Shown piece after piece: positions 1 through 9,154 of a DNA stretch of 64,000 nucleotides. The translations under genes were made by a program, and so were the position numbers. Each line of letters starts with the position of its first letter. Position 1 is the first letter of the stretch. The notes under the pieces are model-generated. The model was not told where the DNA came from. It searched no databases and was given only the letters and a program-made list of their open reading frames with translations. Source of the stretch: Rhodocyclaceae bacterium (lineage in GTDB: Bacteria > Pseudomonadota > Gammaproteobacteria > Burkholderiales > Rhodocyclaceae); contig JAVBXY010000009.1 in the NCBI GenBank assembly GCA_030824275.1, positions 62,001-126,000 of the forward strand, read 5' to 3'.

Positions 1-1
1 T

Positions 2-322
2 TTCCGCGACGACCTGGCCAAGCTCACGGCCCTGGGGGCCCAAGTAGTCGGGATTAGCGTCGATGACAGCGCATCGCACAAGGCTTTTGCCGAGAAATAC
101 CATTTGCCGTTTCCGCTGCTGGCCGATACCGATGCGGCGGTGGCCAAGCGCTATGGCGCGCTGGCGAACTGGCTGGTGGTGAAGATGGCGAAGCGCTACA
201 CCTTCCTCATTGATCCTGCCGGGCACATTGCCAAGGTCTATTTGGCCGTGGAGGCTTCGCGGCATTCGGCGGAAATCATCGCCGACCTTACATCGCTCAA
301 GGCGCGGAAACCCGTGCCTTGA
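2..322 (+). CDS. Peroxiredoxin, AhpC/TSA (BCP-like) family, 5' truncated
   Basis: The gene enters from outside the window; reading frame 2 is open from base 2 and ends with TGA at 320-322, giving 106 residues of the C-terminal part. The visible part has the thioredoxin-fold pattern of peroxiredoxins: a strand VVGISVDD, a helix with the AFAEKY segment, the PFPLLADTD segment, and YTFLIDPAGHIAKVY, typical of BCP-type enzymes that reduce peroxides with thioredoxin. The peroxidatic cysteine lies upstream and is not visible. It converges on yebC with only 13 bases between them. Family assignment is sound; the exact subfamily is not certain. Confidence 0.8.
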   Translation, partial: FRDDLAKLTALGAQVVGISVDDSASHKAFAEKYHLPFPLLADTDAAVAKRYGALANWLVVKMAKRYTFLIDPAGHIAKVYLAVEASRHSAEIIADLTSLKARKPVP

Positions 323-335
323 GCGACCCGGCGAC

Positions 336-1061
336 TTACTCGTCGATTACCGCCGTGGTGTAGACCTCCTGCACGTCGTCGAGGGATTCCAGGGCGTCGA
401 GCAGCTTCTGCATTTTTTCCGCATCCTCGCCGGCGAACTCGGTCTCGTTCTGCGGCTTCATGGTCACTTCGCCGAACTCGGGCTTGAAGCCGGCTTTCTC
501 TAGCGCGTCCTTGACGGTGCTGAAGTCGTGAGGCGGGGTGATCACTTCGATGGAGCCGTCCTCGTTGGTCACTACGTCGTCGGCACCGGCCTCGATGGCG
601 GCATCCATCAGCTTGGCCTCGTCGGTGCCCGGCGCGAACAGCATCTGGCCGCAGTGGGTGAACAGGAAGGCCACGCTGCCGTCGGTGCCCATGTTGCCGC
701 CGTGCTTTGCGAAGGCGTGACGCACTTCGGCGACGGTGCGCACCTTGTTGTCGGTGAGGCAATCGACCATCACGGCGGCGCCGTTGATGCCGTAGCCCTC
801 GTAGCGGATTTCTTCGTAGCTGACGCCTTCAAGCTGGCCGGTGCCGCGCTTGATGGCATTCTCGATGTTGTCCTTGGGCAGCGACTGGGCCTTGGCCTTG
901 TCGATGGCCAGCCGCAGGCGCGGGTTGGCGGTGATGTCGCCGCCGCCCATCTTGGCTGCGACGGTGATTTCCTTGATCAGCTTGGTGAAGACCTTGCCCC
1001 GCTTGGCGTCCTGACGGCCCTTGCGGTGCTGGATATTGGCCCATTTGGAATGGCCTGCCAT
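336..1061 (-). CDS. yebC: YebC/PmpR family protein (TACO1-like)
   Basis: The 241-residue product starts [14 protein letters not shown], the diagnostic start of the YebC/TACO1 family, and matches the usual family length of about 240-250. Members are cytoplasmic; they have been described as DNA-binding regulators and, more recently, as factors that help ribosomes translate difficult stretches. The conserved GTGQLEG and YEGYG segments are present. It is divergent from the HerA-like ATPase gene, with about 60 bases between the two starts. In many bacteria yebC sits beside ruvC; here it does not, so context adds little. Confidence 0.95.
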   Translation of the reverse strand: MAGHSKWANIQHRKGRQDAKRGKVFTKLIKEITVAAKMGGGDITANPRLRLAIDKAKAQSLPKDNIENAIKRGTGQLEGVSYEEIRYEGYGINGAAVMVDCLTDNKVRTVAEVRHAFAKHGGNMGTDGSVAFLFTHCGQMLFAPGTDEAKLMDAAIEAGADDVVTNEDGSIEVITPPHDFSTVKDALEKAGFKPEFGEVTMKPQNETEFAGEDAEKMQKLLDALESLDDVQEVYTTAVIDE

Positions 1062-1121
1062 GATGATTTCCTTTGTTGCCGCTTAGAATCGAAGAATTTT
1101 ACCACCCGCCAAATGCCCGCC

Positions 1122-2618
1122 ATGACCGCGCCCCTGCCCATTGCCAAGTCCGCCGACCTTGAACTTTCCCTGCTGCCGGCCCTGGCCAACCGCCATGGCC
1201 TGATCACCGGTGCCACCGGCACGGGCAAGACAGTCACACTGCAACGCATGGCCGAGCAACTGTCGCAGGCCGGCGTGCCGGTTTTCCTGGCCGATGCCAA
1301 GGGTGATCTGTCCGGCCTCGGCGCGGTGGGGGTGGCGTCGGAGAAATTCCAGCAGCGCCTCGACCGTCTCGGCATCAAGGATTGGCAGCCAGGCGCCAGC
1401 CCCGTCGTTTTCTGGGATGTCTTTGGCGAACTCGGTCATCCGGTGCGGGCGACGATTTCGGACATGGGGCCGCTGTTGCTGGGCCGTTTGCTCAACCTCA
1501 ACGACACCCAGTCCGGCGTGCTGCAACTGGTGTTCAAGATCGCCGACGATCAGGGCCTGCTGCTGCTCGATCTCAAGGACTTGCGCGCCATGGTGCAGCA
1601 CGTCGGCGAGAACGCGGCGAGTTTCAAGACCGAATATGGCAACGTCTCCGCCGCCTCCGTCGGTGCCATCCAGCGCGGCTTGCTGACCCTTGAAGAACAA
1701 GGCGGCGATGTCTTCTTCGGCGAGCCTATGCTCGACATCGAAGACCTGATGCAGACGCAGGATGGCAAGGGCGTGATCAACGTCCTCGCCGCCGAGAAGC
1801 TGATGAATTCGCCGCGCCTCTATGCCAGCTTCCTGCTCTGGCTGCTGGCGGAACTCTTCGAGCGCCTGCCCGAGGCCGGCGACCTGCCCAAACCGAAGCT
1901 GGCCTTCTTCTTCGACGAAGCTCATCTGTTGTTCAGCGAGGCACCGCCCGCCCTGCTGGAGAAGGTGGAACAGGTGGTACGCCTGATCCGTTCCAAGGGC
2001 GTCGGCGTTTACTTCGTGACCCAGAATCCGCTCGATATCCCGGACAAGGTGCTGGGCCAGCTCGGCAACCGCGTGCAGCATGCCCTGCGCGCCTTCACGC
2101 CGCGCGACCAGAAAGCGGTCAAGGCGGCGGCGGACACCTTGCGCGCCAATCCGGCATTTTCAGCGGAAACGGCGATCACCGAACTCGGCGTCGGCGAAGC
2201 GCTGGTGTCCTTTCTCGACGAGCACGGCCGGCCGACGGTGGTGGAGCGTGGCTTCGTGCTGCCGCCGTCTTCGCGTATCGGGCCGCTGACAGCCGACGAG
2301 CGCCGCGCGGCGATTGCCGCCTCGCCCATTGCCGGGCATTACGAAAAACTCGTGGATCGGGAATCGGCCTACGAGAAGCTGAAGGGCGCGCCGGAAAAAG
2401 TCGGCGCTGGTGACACGGTGACAACACCGGCGACACCGGCACAAAACGAGGGCGGCGGCATTCTTGGCAGCCTGGGCGATCTGCTCGGCGGCAACAGCCG
2501 GCGTCAGGGCGTGGTCGAAACGGCGGTGAAGACGGTGGTGCGCACCATCGGCTCGCAGGTCGGTCGCGAAATTGCCCGTGGCCTGCTCGGTTCGATTCTC
2601 GGCGGCCGACGCAGATGA
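1122..2618 (+). CDS. yjgR: HerA-type ATPase of the YjgR/DUF853 family
   Basis: The protein (498 residues) is a P-loop ATPase of the FtsK-HerA superfamily. The Walker A GATGTGKT lies near residues 29-36, and a Walker B-like strand FFFDEAH follows in the middle. From the ATG at 1122 the first residues line up without gaps with E. coli YjgR (MxxPLxIA...[13 protein letters not shown]), so 1122 was chosen over an in-frame ATG at 1113 and over the much longer open frame. The C-terminus carries a low-complexity linker that contains a copy of the dispersed repeat (2396-2422), then a Gly/Arg-rich tail. The cellular role of YjgR proteins is poorly known. The next gene overlaps its stop by 4 bases. Confidence 0.9.
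   Translation: MTAPLPIAKSADLELSLLPALANRHGLITGATGTGKTVTLQRMAEQLSQAGVPVFLADAKGDLSGLGAVGVASEKFQQRLDRLGIKDWQPGASPVVFWDVFGELGHPVRATISDMGPLLLGRLLNLNDTQSGVLQLVFKIADDQGLLLLDLKDLRAMVQHVGENAASFKTEYGNVSAASVGAIQRGLLTLEEQGGDVFFGEPMLDIEDLMQTQDGKGVINVLAAEKLMNSPRLYASFLLWLLAELFERLPEAGDLPKPKLAFFFDEAHLLFSEAPPALLEKVEQVVRLIRSKGVGVYFVTQNPLDIPDKVLGQLGNRVQHALRAFTPRDQKAVKAAADTLRANPAFSAETAITELGVGEALVSFLDEHGRPTVVERGFVLPPSSRIGPLTADERRAAIAASPIAGHYEKLVDRESAYEKLKGAPEKVGAGDTVTTPATPAQNEGGGILGSLGDLLGGNSRRQGVVETAVKTVVRTIGSQVGREIARGLLGSILGGRRR
2396..2422 (+). repeat. Dispersed repeat copy 1 (within yjgR)
   Basis: Carries the exact core AAAAGTCGGCGCTG, then GTGACACGGTGAC. It lies in the low-complexity C-terminal linker of the YjgR-like ATPase, where it is read as KVGAGDT. 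Confidence 0.85.
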
Positions 2619-3505
2619 AGCTCGGCAGCGGCCATGGCGCGGGTATCGCGCTGGCCATCCTGGCCGCCTTCGGCTTTTCCTTCAAGGCCATCCTGGTCAA
2701 GCTGGCCTATCCCTACGGCATCGATGCGGTGACCCTGCTGGCGCTGCGCATGATCTTCGCTCTGCCGTTTTTCCTCTGGGTCGGCTTCACCGCCTCGCGC
2801 CGCGCACCGGCGCTGAGTTGGCGGGACTGGGCGATGGTGTCGGCACTCGGCGTGCTCGGCTACTACGGCGCCAGCATTCTCGATTTTCTCGGCCTGAAAT
2901 ACATCTCCGCCGGCCTTGAGCGCCTGATCCTGTTCACCTATCCGACCATCACCCTGCTCTTCGGCGTGATGCTGCACGGCCACAAGGTGACACGCCGGGA
3001 AGCGGCGGCACTGGCGCTGTGCTACGCCGGCATCGCCGCCGCCTTCGCCCACGACCTTGGTGTCGCCGGCGATGTTTCGGTGGTGTGGATCGGCGGCGGT
3101 TTCGTCTTCGCCTCCTCGCTCAGTTATGCGATGTACCTGTCGGGCAGCGCCGGCATGATCGCCAAGCTGGGTGCGGGCCGCTTTACCGCCCTAGCAATGC
3201 TGGTGTCCACCGCCGTCACCTTCGGCCACTTCTTGGGTACTCATCCAGTGGCAGCCTTGCGTCAGCCCTGGCCGGTGTATGCGCTGGGCGCGGCGATGGG
3301 CCTGTTTTCCACCGTTGTGCCGGTGTTCGCGCAATCGGCGGCGATCCGTCGTGTCGGGTCCAGCAAGGCCGCCCTGGTCGGCATGGTGGGGCCGCTATTG
3401 ACCATCGTTTTTGCCTGGGCCTTGCTCGACGAAGGATTTTCGCCAGCCCAGATGCTGGGCGTCGCTTTGGTCGTCGCCGGCGTGGCCATCGTCAGCCGCC
3501 GCTGA
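2615..3505 (+). CDS. EamA/DMT-family transporter (10 TM)
   Basis: The 296-residue product has about ten hydrophobic segments arranged as two EamA halves, the layout of drug/metabolite exporters in the inner membrane. The first half starts [24 protein letters not shown] and the second starts near [20 protein letters not shown]. The length is normal for the family. The start ATG overlaps the yjgR stop (ATGA), so the two genes are probably translationally coupled. The substrate cannot be told from sequence. Confidence 0.9.
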   Translation: MKLGSGHGAGIALAILAAFGFSFKAILVKLAYPYGIDAVTLLALRMIFALPFFLWVGFTASRRAPALSWRDWAMVSALGVLGYYGASILDFLGLKYISAGLERLILFTYPTITLLFGVMLHGHKVTRREAAALALCYAGIAAAFAHDLGVAGDVSVVWIGGGFVFASSLSYAMYLSGSAGMIAKLGAGRFTALAMLVSTAVTFGHFLGTHPVAALRQPWPVYALGAAMGLFSTVVPVFAQSAAIRRVGSSKAALVGMVGPLLTIVFAWALLDEGFSPAQMLGVALVVAGVAIVSRR

Positions 3506-3535
3506 GGGCGGTTCGCTGTCTATAATCGGGCGACC

Positions 3536-5428
3536 ATGTCCCGCCGCCTCCTTTTCGCCGTCCTGTCGGCGCCGACTTTTGCCTGGTTTTCGGCCGGCGT
3601 GGGTGCGCAGGAACTCTCCGAAAAAGACTATTTCGGCGACCTGCCGGTGGTGCTGTCGGTCAGCCGCCTGTCCCAGCCGCTGAGCGAGACGCCGGGTGCG
3701 GTAACCATTCTTGACCGCGACACGATACGGCGTTCCGGGGCCCGCGACATTTTTGATCTTCTGCGCCTTGTGCCCGGTTTCGTCATCGGTCACGTCAATG
3801 GCGCCAATCCGGTGGCCAACTACCATGGCGATTTCGACGCCCTGAATCGCCGCTTGCAGGTATTCGTCGACGGGCGTTCGATCTACTCTACGCTGTTGGC
3901 GGGCAATGTCAGCCATGCCATGATGGGCCTGGTGCTGGACGACATTGATCGCATCGAGGTTCTACGAGGCTCCAATTCGGCCGGCTATGGCGCCAACGCC
4001 TTTTCCGGTGTGGTTAACGTCGTTACGCGCCATGCCGCTGACGTACCCAAGGCCTCCGCCTCGGTTGCGCTGGGTGAGAACGGCATTGCCGACCGCAGCG
4101 TTCGCGCGGCCTGGGGCGACGAGCGCATGGCCTTTCGGCTGACGGCAGCCCGCTCCGGGGATAACGGTTTCGACAAGGCTATCGACGACAAGCGCGTGGA
4201 TCAGCTGCATCTACGTGGCGATCTGGCGCCCAGTTCGCGTGACGAACTGATGTTCTCCCTCGGTTCCGTGCGCCATCAGTGGGGGGCGACGGACGAGTTG
4301 CGCAGCGAGAACTGGCGCAATGCATATCTCCAAGCCCGCTGGGTGCGTCATGCCGAAGATGGTAGCGAGCTGCGGGTAAATACCAGTTTCGATGAGGAGA
4401 AATTCGTCGATCAGGTGTTCGTATTCAGCGGCAGGCGATTCCGTGCCGATGGCACTGGCCGGCGGTTTTCCCTGGAGGCGGAACATGCCGTGGGCTTGGC
4501 TGACGGGCTGCGCCTGGTGTGGGGCGGGCAATGGCGCCATGAGGAAGTGCGCTCGCCGGATCTGCTGTATGTTCAAGAGAGTCAGACCACCGAACTGAGG
4601 CGGCTTTTCGGCAATATCGAGTGGCGGCCCCATGCCCGATGGCTGATCAATGCTGGCGCCATGTGGGAGGAGCACAGCGTGACGGGGCCCCATACCGCGC
4701 CACGACTTTCGGCCCACTTTCATGCCACTCCCGAACAGACTTTTCGCATAGGCACTACCCAGGCCTATCGCGTGCCCACGATCTATGAATTGCGGGGCGA
4801 TTGGCGCTCGCCGGATCTGCCGTGGCCTTTGGTCAAGGCGACAGGCCGCATCAAGCCCGAACGCATGGTGGTTAACGAGATCGGCTACCTGGGACAGTTT
4901 CGCTCTCTAGGATTGACCGTCGATTTACGGGGTTTCGAGGAAACCGGGAGTTCGGTTGCCCGCTATTTCGGGTTCAAGTCGACTGCGCCGGTGGCGTCCA
5001 ATGACGTAGTCAATATGGACGCTTATCGTAAACGGGGTTGGGAATCCCAGCTTCGCTGGAAGCCACGGGCGGAGACCCAGCTGCTGTTCAACCATACGGT
5101 GCTTCGTGTCCTCAGCATCACCAAGGAGAGCGACCGCTACATTGCTCCCTCCCACATGTCGAGTTTGGTGTGGTTCGAGAGCCTGTCCGAGCGTTGGGAC
5201 TGGAGTCTGGCCTATCACATCGGCGGACCCATGACGTGGGGTGGTGTGAAAGACATGCTGGAAACCCAGCCGCGACTGGATCTGCGGCTTGCGCATCGCT
5301 TCAAGGCAGGCGCCACACAAGGTGAAGTCGCCTTCGTGACCCAGTCTGCTACCGGCCGTTATCAGGATGGAGATCCTACGCGGTATTTCCCGCGCCGCGC
5401 CTTCGTCAGCCTGCGTCTGGACTACTGA
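3536..5428 (+). CDS. TonB-dependent outer-membrane receptor
   Basis: A 630-residue protein with a signal peptide (cleavage probably after GVGAQ) followed by a plug domain: PGAVTILDRDTIRRSGARDIFDLLRLVPGF, VFVDGRSIYS, and the IEVLRGSNSAGYGANAFSGVVNVVT segment. The rest has alternating strands of a 22-stranded barrel and ends in an aromatic residue (RLDY). Family members import ligands such as siderophores, metals or cobalamin with energy from TonB; the ligand here is unknown. The next gene, a periplasmic binding protein, begins 3 bases after the stop, and a hybrid kinase follows, so the three look like one uptake or sensing unit. The dispersed repeat lies inside the signal peptide (SAPTF). Confidence 0.92.
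   Translation: MSRRLLFAVLSAPTFAWFSAGVGAQELSEKDYFGDLPVVLSVSRLSQPLSETPGAVTILDRDTIRRSGARDIFDLLRLVPGFVIGHVNGANPVANYHGDFDALNRRLQVFVDGRSIYSTLLAGNVSHAMMGLVLDDIDRIEVLRGSNSAGYGANAFSGVVNVVTRHAADVPKASASVALGENGIADRSVRAAWGDERMAFRLTAARSGDNGFDKAIDDKRVDQLHLRGDLAPSSRDELMFSLGSVRHQWGATDELRSENWRNAYLQARWVRHAEDGSELRVNTSFDEEKFVDQVFVFSGRRFRADGTGRRFSLEAEHAVGLADGLRLVWGGQWRHEEVRSPDLLYVQESQTTELRRLFGNIEWRPHARWLINAGAMWEEHSVTGPHTAPRLSAHFHATPEQTFRIGTTQAYRVPTIYELRGDWRSPDLPWPLVKATGRIKPERMVVNEIGYLGQFRSLGLTVDLRGFEETGSSVARYFGFKSTAPVASNDVVNMDAYRKRGWESQLRWKPRAETQLLFNHTVLRVLSITKESDRYIAPSHMSSLVWFESLSERWDWSLAYHIGGPMTWGGVKDMLETQPRLDLRLAHRFKAGATQGEVAFVTQSATGRYQDGDPTRYFPRRAFVSLRLDY
3554..3580 (-). repeat. Dispersed repeat copy 2 (signal peptide of TonB receptor)
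   Basis: On the minus strand it reads AAAAGTCGGCGC, then CGACAGGACGGCGAA; both ends of the consensus are kept and the middle differs. It lies inside the signal-peptide coding region of the TonB receptor. Confidence 0.6.
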
Positions 5429-5431
5429 TCC

Positions 5432-6367
5432 ATGCGCGTTCTTATCTTGCACCTCTTTGCTCTGTTGTGTCTATGTCCTATGACATATGGTTCAGCTTGG
5501 GCTGCCGGCCTTACCGCCTGGGTCGCCCTGTCCGACAATGGCGGAGTCCATAGCGAGGCGGCAGAGGCTCTGCGCGCCGAAGTGGAACAGACCCAGCCGG
5601 GACGGGTCGAGTGGCGGGTGGCGCACTGGAGCCTGTTTCGCGAGCCGAGTCCGAAGCCGCAGCTCGTGGTCGCTGTCGGCAGCGCTGCCCAGCGTGGCAT
5701 GCAGGAACTGTTTGCCGGCGACGGCGCGCCGCCGCCTCTGCTGGTGGTGTTGGTTCCCCGCCTGGCCTTCGAGCGGATCGCCGATCCTGTTCGCCTGAGG
5801 GCCGGCAGCCTGTCGGCGGTATTCCTCGACCAGCCGGCTGCGCGCCAGATCGAACTGATCCGCCTGGCTCTTCCTGCTGTTCGCAATGTGGGTGTGGTCG
5901 TCGGTGGCGAGTCGCGGGGCTTCGTTCCCGTCCTGGAAAAAGCCGCCCGTGAGCGGAACTTGCAACTGATCGTATCGTTGGTGGGACAAAACGGCCTGTT
6001 TCCGGCGCTGCAATCCCTGCTCGCCGATGCCGACGTCCTGCTGGCCCAGCCTGATCCATCGGTGTTCAACAGCCAGACGGTCGCCAATATCCTGACGGCG
6101 GCCTATCGCCGGCAGATTCCACTGATCGGGTTTTCTCCGGCGTATGCCAGGGCGGGGGCGCTGATGTCCCTGTACTCGACGCCGGCCCAGGTCGGCGCCC
6201 GTGGCGGCGAGGTGCTGCGCCAGGCGCTGGCCGGGAAAGCACTTCCTCCGCCCCAGTGGCCTCGCGAGTATGTGGTGAATATCAATCCCGACGTGGCGCG
6301 GTCCCTCGGTCTGACGCTGGATGGCGTCAGACTGGGTGAGTTGCTACGTCAGAAGGAGCGGCCGTGA
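5432..6367 (+). CDS. Periplasmic ABC-type substrate-binding-like protein
   Basis: The 311-residue product begins with a cleavable signal peptide (MRVLILHLFALLCLCP... SAWAAG) and then resembles the ABC substrate-binding family typified by PF04392. Visible segments are LVVAVGSAAQRGMQ, the VLVPRLAFERI core, the VVGGESRGFVPVLEKAARE linker and LIGFSPAYARAGALMSLYSTPAQVG. No permease or ATPase genes are nearby, and the C-terminus overlaps the start of a membrane-bound hybrid kinase by 4 bases. I infer a sensor role, presenting a ligand to that kinase, perhaps one brought in by the TonB receptor upstream. Confidence 0.75.
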   Translation: MRVLILHLFALLCLCPMTYGSAWAAGLTAWVALSDNGGVHSEAAEALRAEVEQTQPGRVEWRVAHWSLFREPSPKPQLVVAVGSAAQRGMQELFAGDGAPPPLLVVLVPRLAFERIADPVRLRAGSLSAVFLDQPAARQIELIRLALPAVRNVGVVVGGESRGFVPVLEKAARERNLQLIVSLVGQNGLFPALQSLLADADVLLAQPDPSVFNSQTVANILTAAYRRQIPLIGFSPAYARAGALMSLYSTPAQVGARGGEVLRQALAGKALPPPQWPREYVVNINPDVARSLGLTLDGVRLGELLRQKERP

Positions 6368-8349
6368 ATTCGGATACCGGGCTCAGTCTGCGCGGACGCA
6401 TGCTGCTGGCGGCACTGCTGCCGGTGACGCTGGTGGCGGTGATGCTGACAGCTGCCTTCCTGACGCGCCTGATCGCCGATCTCGAAACCGGCTTGCGCAC
6501 ACGCGGTGCTGCCATTTCGCGCCAGATGGCGACGGCCGCTGAGTTCGGCATTTTCACCGGCCAGCGCGACAGCCTGTCGGCGCTGGCCGAGGCCGCCTTG
6601 CGCTCGGACCCCGATGCACGCGGCACCGCCATCGTCGATGCCCAGGGTTTTGTGATGGCCCGAAGCGGCGAGATTCATCCTTCGGACTGGCCTGAGTTCG
6701 TCCGCCTGGATGGCTTCCGTCTTAGTCGCGACGTATTGTTGTTCGCCGAACCGGTGATGCGCAGTATCACGCCGGTAGACGATATCTACGGTGGCAGCGA
6801 CGTGTCCCAGGCGCCGGCACCGATGGTGATCGGCCATGTGGTCGTGGAGCTCTCCCCCCACGCCATTGCCAAGCAGCGGGATCGTTTGATCGCTTCCGGA
6901 GTCCTCATTGCCTTGTTCGGTGCAGCCCTGGGCGGCTGGCTGGCGCGGCGCATCGCCCGGGGTGTTACCGATCCAGTGCTGAAAGCCACCGAGGTCGTTG
7001 AGAAGATTGCCGAGGGTGATCTGGCGGCGCGGGTGGACCCGGAATCGGCGGGTGCACTGCATGCACTGGCTGCCGGTATCAATGATATGGCTGCGCGTAT
7101 CGGTATGTCCCAGGAGGATCTGCGTGCGCGGGTGGCCGAGGCGACGGTCGAACTGTTGCAGGAGAAGGAAACTGCGGAACGTGCCACCGCTGCCAAGTCC
7201 CGCTTCCTTGCCTCCGCCAGTCACGACCTGCGTCAGCCCTTGCATGCCTTGGGCCTGTTTGTTTCCAGCCTGGCCCAGACCGAGGCAGCGACAAAGGAGC
7301 CGCGTCTCGTCGAACATATCCAGTCCTCGGTGAATACCTTGCAGGACCTGCTCGACGCCATTCTCGACATCTCCCGATTGGACGGCGGCGCGGTGGTGCC
7401 GCGCATCAATGCCTTCCCGTTGAGCCAGGTGCTGGATCGATTGGGGCGAGACCTGTCGCCCTTGGCCGAACAGAAAGGCCTGCGCCTGAAAGTCCGCCCG
7501 ACGCGGATGTGGGCCATGAGTGACCGCCAGATCGTCGAACGCATCCTGCTCAATCTGATCGGTAACGCCCTGCGCTACACCACCTCGGGTGGCGCGCTGA
7601 TCAGTTGCCGCCGGCGCGGCGAGCATGCGGTGATCGAGGTCTGGGATACCGGTGAAGGCATTCCGGAACAGGCCCGCGAGGAAATCTTCGAGGAGTACGT
7701 CCAGCTCGGCAATCCGGAGCGCGACCGGGCCAAGGGCCTCGGTCTCGGTCTGGCCATCTGTCGCCGCCTGGCTGAGCTGCTCGGTGCGCCCATGGGGGTG
7801 CGGTCCCGGCCGGGCAGGGGCTCGGTGTTCTGGCTGGAACTGCCACTGGCACGGGAGGCCAGCCGGTCCGAGGTGGAAGCGCGACTGCCCCATGCAGGTG
7901 GCGCGCCCGATCTGACGCGGATTTCAGGCACTGTTCTGGTCGTCGAGGATGACCCGCTGGTTCGCGCGGGCATGGAGCAGGTGATCGTCGGCTGGGGTGC
8001 GACGGTGATGGCTGCCGCAACGCGCGATGAGGCCCTGAGTTTGTGTCGAGAGAGCCGGGAGCGCCCCGACCTCGCCATCTGCGACATTCGCCTGCCGGGA
8101 CTGGTCAGCGGTATCGGTCTGGCCGAAGAATTGCAACGGGAATTCGGCCGCATGGCCGTGCTACTGGTCAGCGCCGACGTCAGCGAGGAGGCGCAGATCG
8201 CCGCCCGTCGTTCCGGTTTTCCTCTGTTGAAGAAGCCGGTGCCGCCCGGACGGCTACGCGCCGCGCTGCGTCAGATGCTCGAGGTCAGGAGTCGGTCGAC
8301 CCAGTCGCCCTCGTCGGCAGACTCAGCCGACGACAAATCTCCAGCGTGA
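6364..8349 (+). CDS. Hybrid sensor histidine kinase (TM-periplasmic-TM-HAMP-HisKA-HATPase-REC)
   Basis: The 661-residue protein has a TM helix at about residues 12-36, a periplasmic sensor region to about 175, and a second TM helix (GVLIALFGAALGGWL). A HAMP domain follows, then a HisKA box SHDLRQPLHALGLF with the phosphoacceptor His near residue 286. The ATPase domain shows LNLIGNAL, WDTGEGIPE and GLGLGLAI, and a C-terminal receiver has EDD near 527, CDIRLPG (Asp near 573) and the KKPVPP lysine. It is co-transcribed with a binding protein and a TonB receptor. No DNA-binding output partner is seen. The last 65 bases overlap metF on the other strand. Confidence 0.92.
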   Translation: MNSDTGLSLRGRMLLAALLPVTLVAVMLTAAFLTRLIADLETGLRTRGAAISRQMATAAEFGIFTGQRDSLSALAEAALRSDPDARGTAIVDAQGFVMARSGEIHPSDWPEFVRLDGFRLSRDVLLFAEPVMRSITPVDDIYGGSDVSQAPAPMVIGHVVVELSPHAIAKQRDRLIASGVLIALFGAALGGWLARRIARGVTDPVLKATEVVEKIAEGDLAARVDPESAGALHALAAGINDMAARIGMSQEDLRARVAEATVELLQEKETAERATAAKSRFLASASHDLRQPLHALGLFVSSLAQTEAATKEPRLVEHIQSSVNTLQDLLDAILDISRLDGGAVVPRINAFPLSQVLDRLGRDLSPLAEQKGLRLKVRPTRMWAMSDRQIVERILLNLIGNALRYTTSGGALISCRRRGEHAVIEVWDTGEGIPEQAREEIFEEYVQLGNPERDRAKGLGLGLAICRRLAELLGAPMGVRSRPGRGSVFWLELPLAREASRSEVEARLPHAGGAPDLTRISGTVLVVEDDPLVRAGMEQVIVGWGATVMAAATRDEALSLCRESRERPDLAICDIRLPGLVSGIGLAEELQREFGRMAVLLVSADVSEEAQIAARRSGFPLLKKPVPPGRLRAALRQMLEVRSRSTQSPSSADSADDKSPA

Positions 8350-9154
8350 GATTCGCCTGGTTCATGCAATAGAAATGCAGGCCAGGTGCACCGGCGGCGA
8401 GCAGTCGCTGGCATAGCTCGGTCACCACGTCGAGGCCGAAGGCGCGGATCGATTCGGCGTCGTCACCGAAGCCCTCGAACTTCTTCCGCATCCAGCGCGG
8501 GATCTCCGCGCCGCAGGCATCGGAAAAGCGCGCCAGCTTGGAGAAGCTGGCAATCGGCATGACACCCGGCACGATGGGAATCGTCACGCCCAACGCACGT
8601 GCCTCGGCGACGAAATGCTCGTAGGCATCAGCGTTGTAGAAGTACTGGGTGATCGCCGAGTCGGCGCCGGCCTCGGCCTTGCGTTTGAAATTCTGTAAAT
8701 CGTCGCGGGACGATTTGGCCTGCGGGTGCCATTCGGGATAGGCCGCTACCTCGATGTGGAAGTGGTCGCCGGTTTCGGCGCGGATGAAGGCCACTAGTTC
8801 GTTGGCATAGCGAAACTCGCCGGGGTCGGCCATGCCGGAAGGCAGGTCGCCGCGCAGGGCGACGATGCGGCGGATGCCGGCTTCCTGGTAGCGGCGCAGA
8901 ATGGCGCGGATGCCTTCCTGTGTCGAGCCGACGCAGGAAAGATGCGGCGCCGCTTCGTAGCCTTCTGCGGTGCCGGCACGCTGGATGTCGAACACGGCCT
9001 CGAAGGTGCGTTCCTGCGTCGAGCCGCCGGCACCGTAGGTGACGGAGAAGAATTCCGGCTTCAGCACGGCCAGCTTGGTCCGTGTTTCCTTCAGCTTCTC
9101 CATGCCTTCCGCAGTTTGCGGAGGGAAGAATTCGATGGACAGTTCAAGACTCAT
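8285..9154 (-). CDS. metF: Methylenetetrahydrofolate reductase
   Basis: MetF reduces 5,10-methylene-THF to 5-methyl-THF with NAD(P)H and FAD, supplying the methyl group for methionine synthesis. The 289-residue length, the start SLELSIEFFPPQTAEGMEKL, the SVTYGAGGST motif, the IVALRGDLP segment and DSAITQYFYNADAY are all typical. It lies downstream of tlyA (4-base ATGA overlap) and ahcY, so one transcript from the SAH-riboswitch promoter could serve the whole methyl cycle segment. Its 3' end overlaps the convergent kinase gene by 65 bases, so the last residues (after about EICRRL) are coded opposite the kinase tail. Confidence 0.96.
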   Translation of the reverse strand: MSLELSIEFFPPQTAEGMEKLKETRTKLAVLKPEFFSVTYGAGGSTQERTFEAVFDIQRAGTAEGYEAAPHLSCVGSTQEGIRAILRRYQEAGIRRIVALRGDLPSGMADPGEFRYANELVAFIRAETGDHFHIEVAAYPEWHPQAKSSRDDLQNFKRKAEAGADSAITQYFYNADAYEHFVAEARALGVTIPIVPGVMPIASFSKLARFSDACGAEIPRWMRKKFEGFGDDAESIRAFGLDVVTELCQRLLAAGAPGLHFYCMNQANLTLEICRRLSLPTRATGSTDS

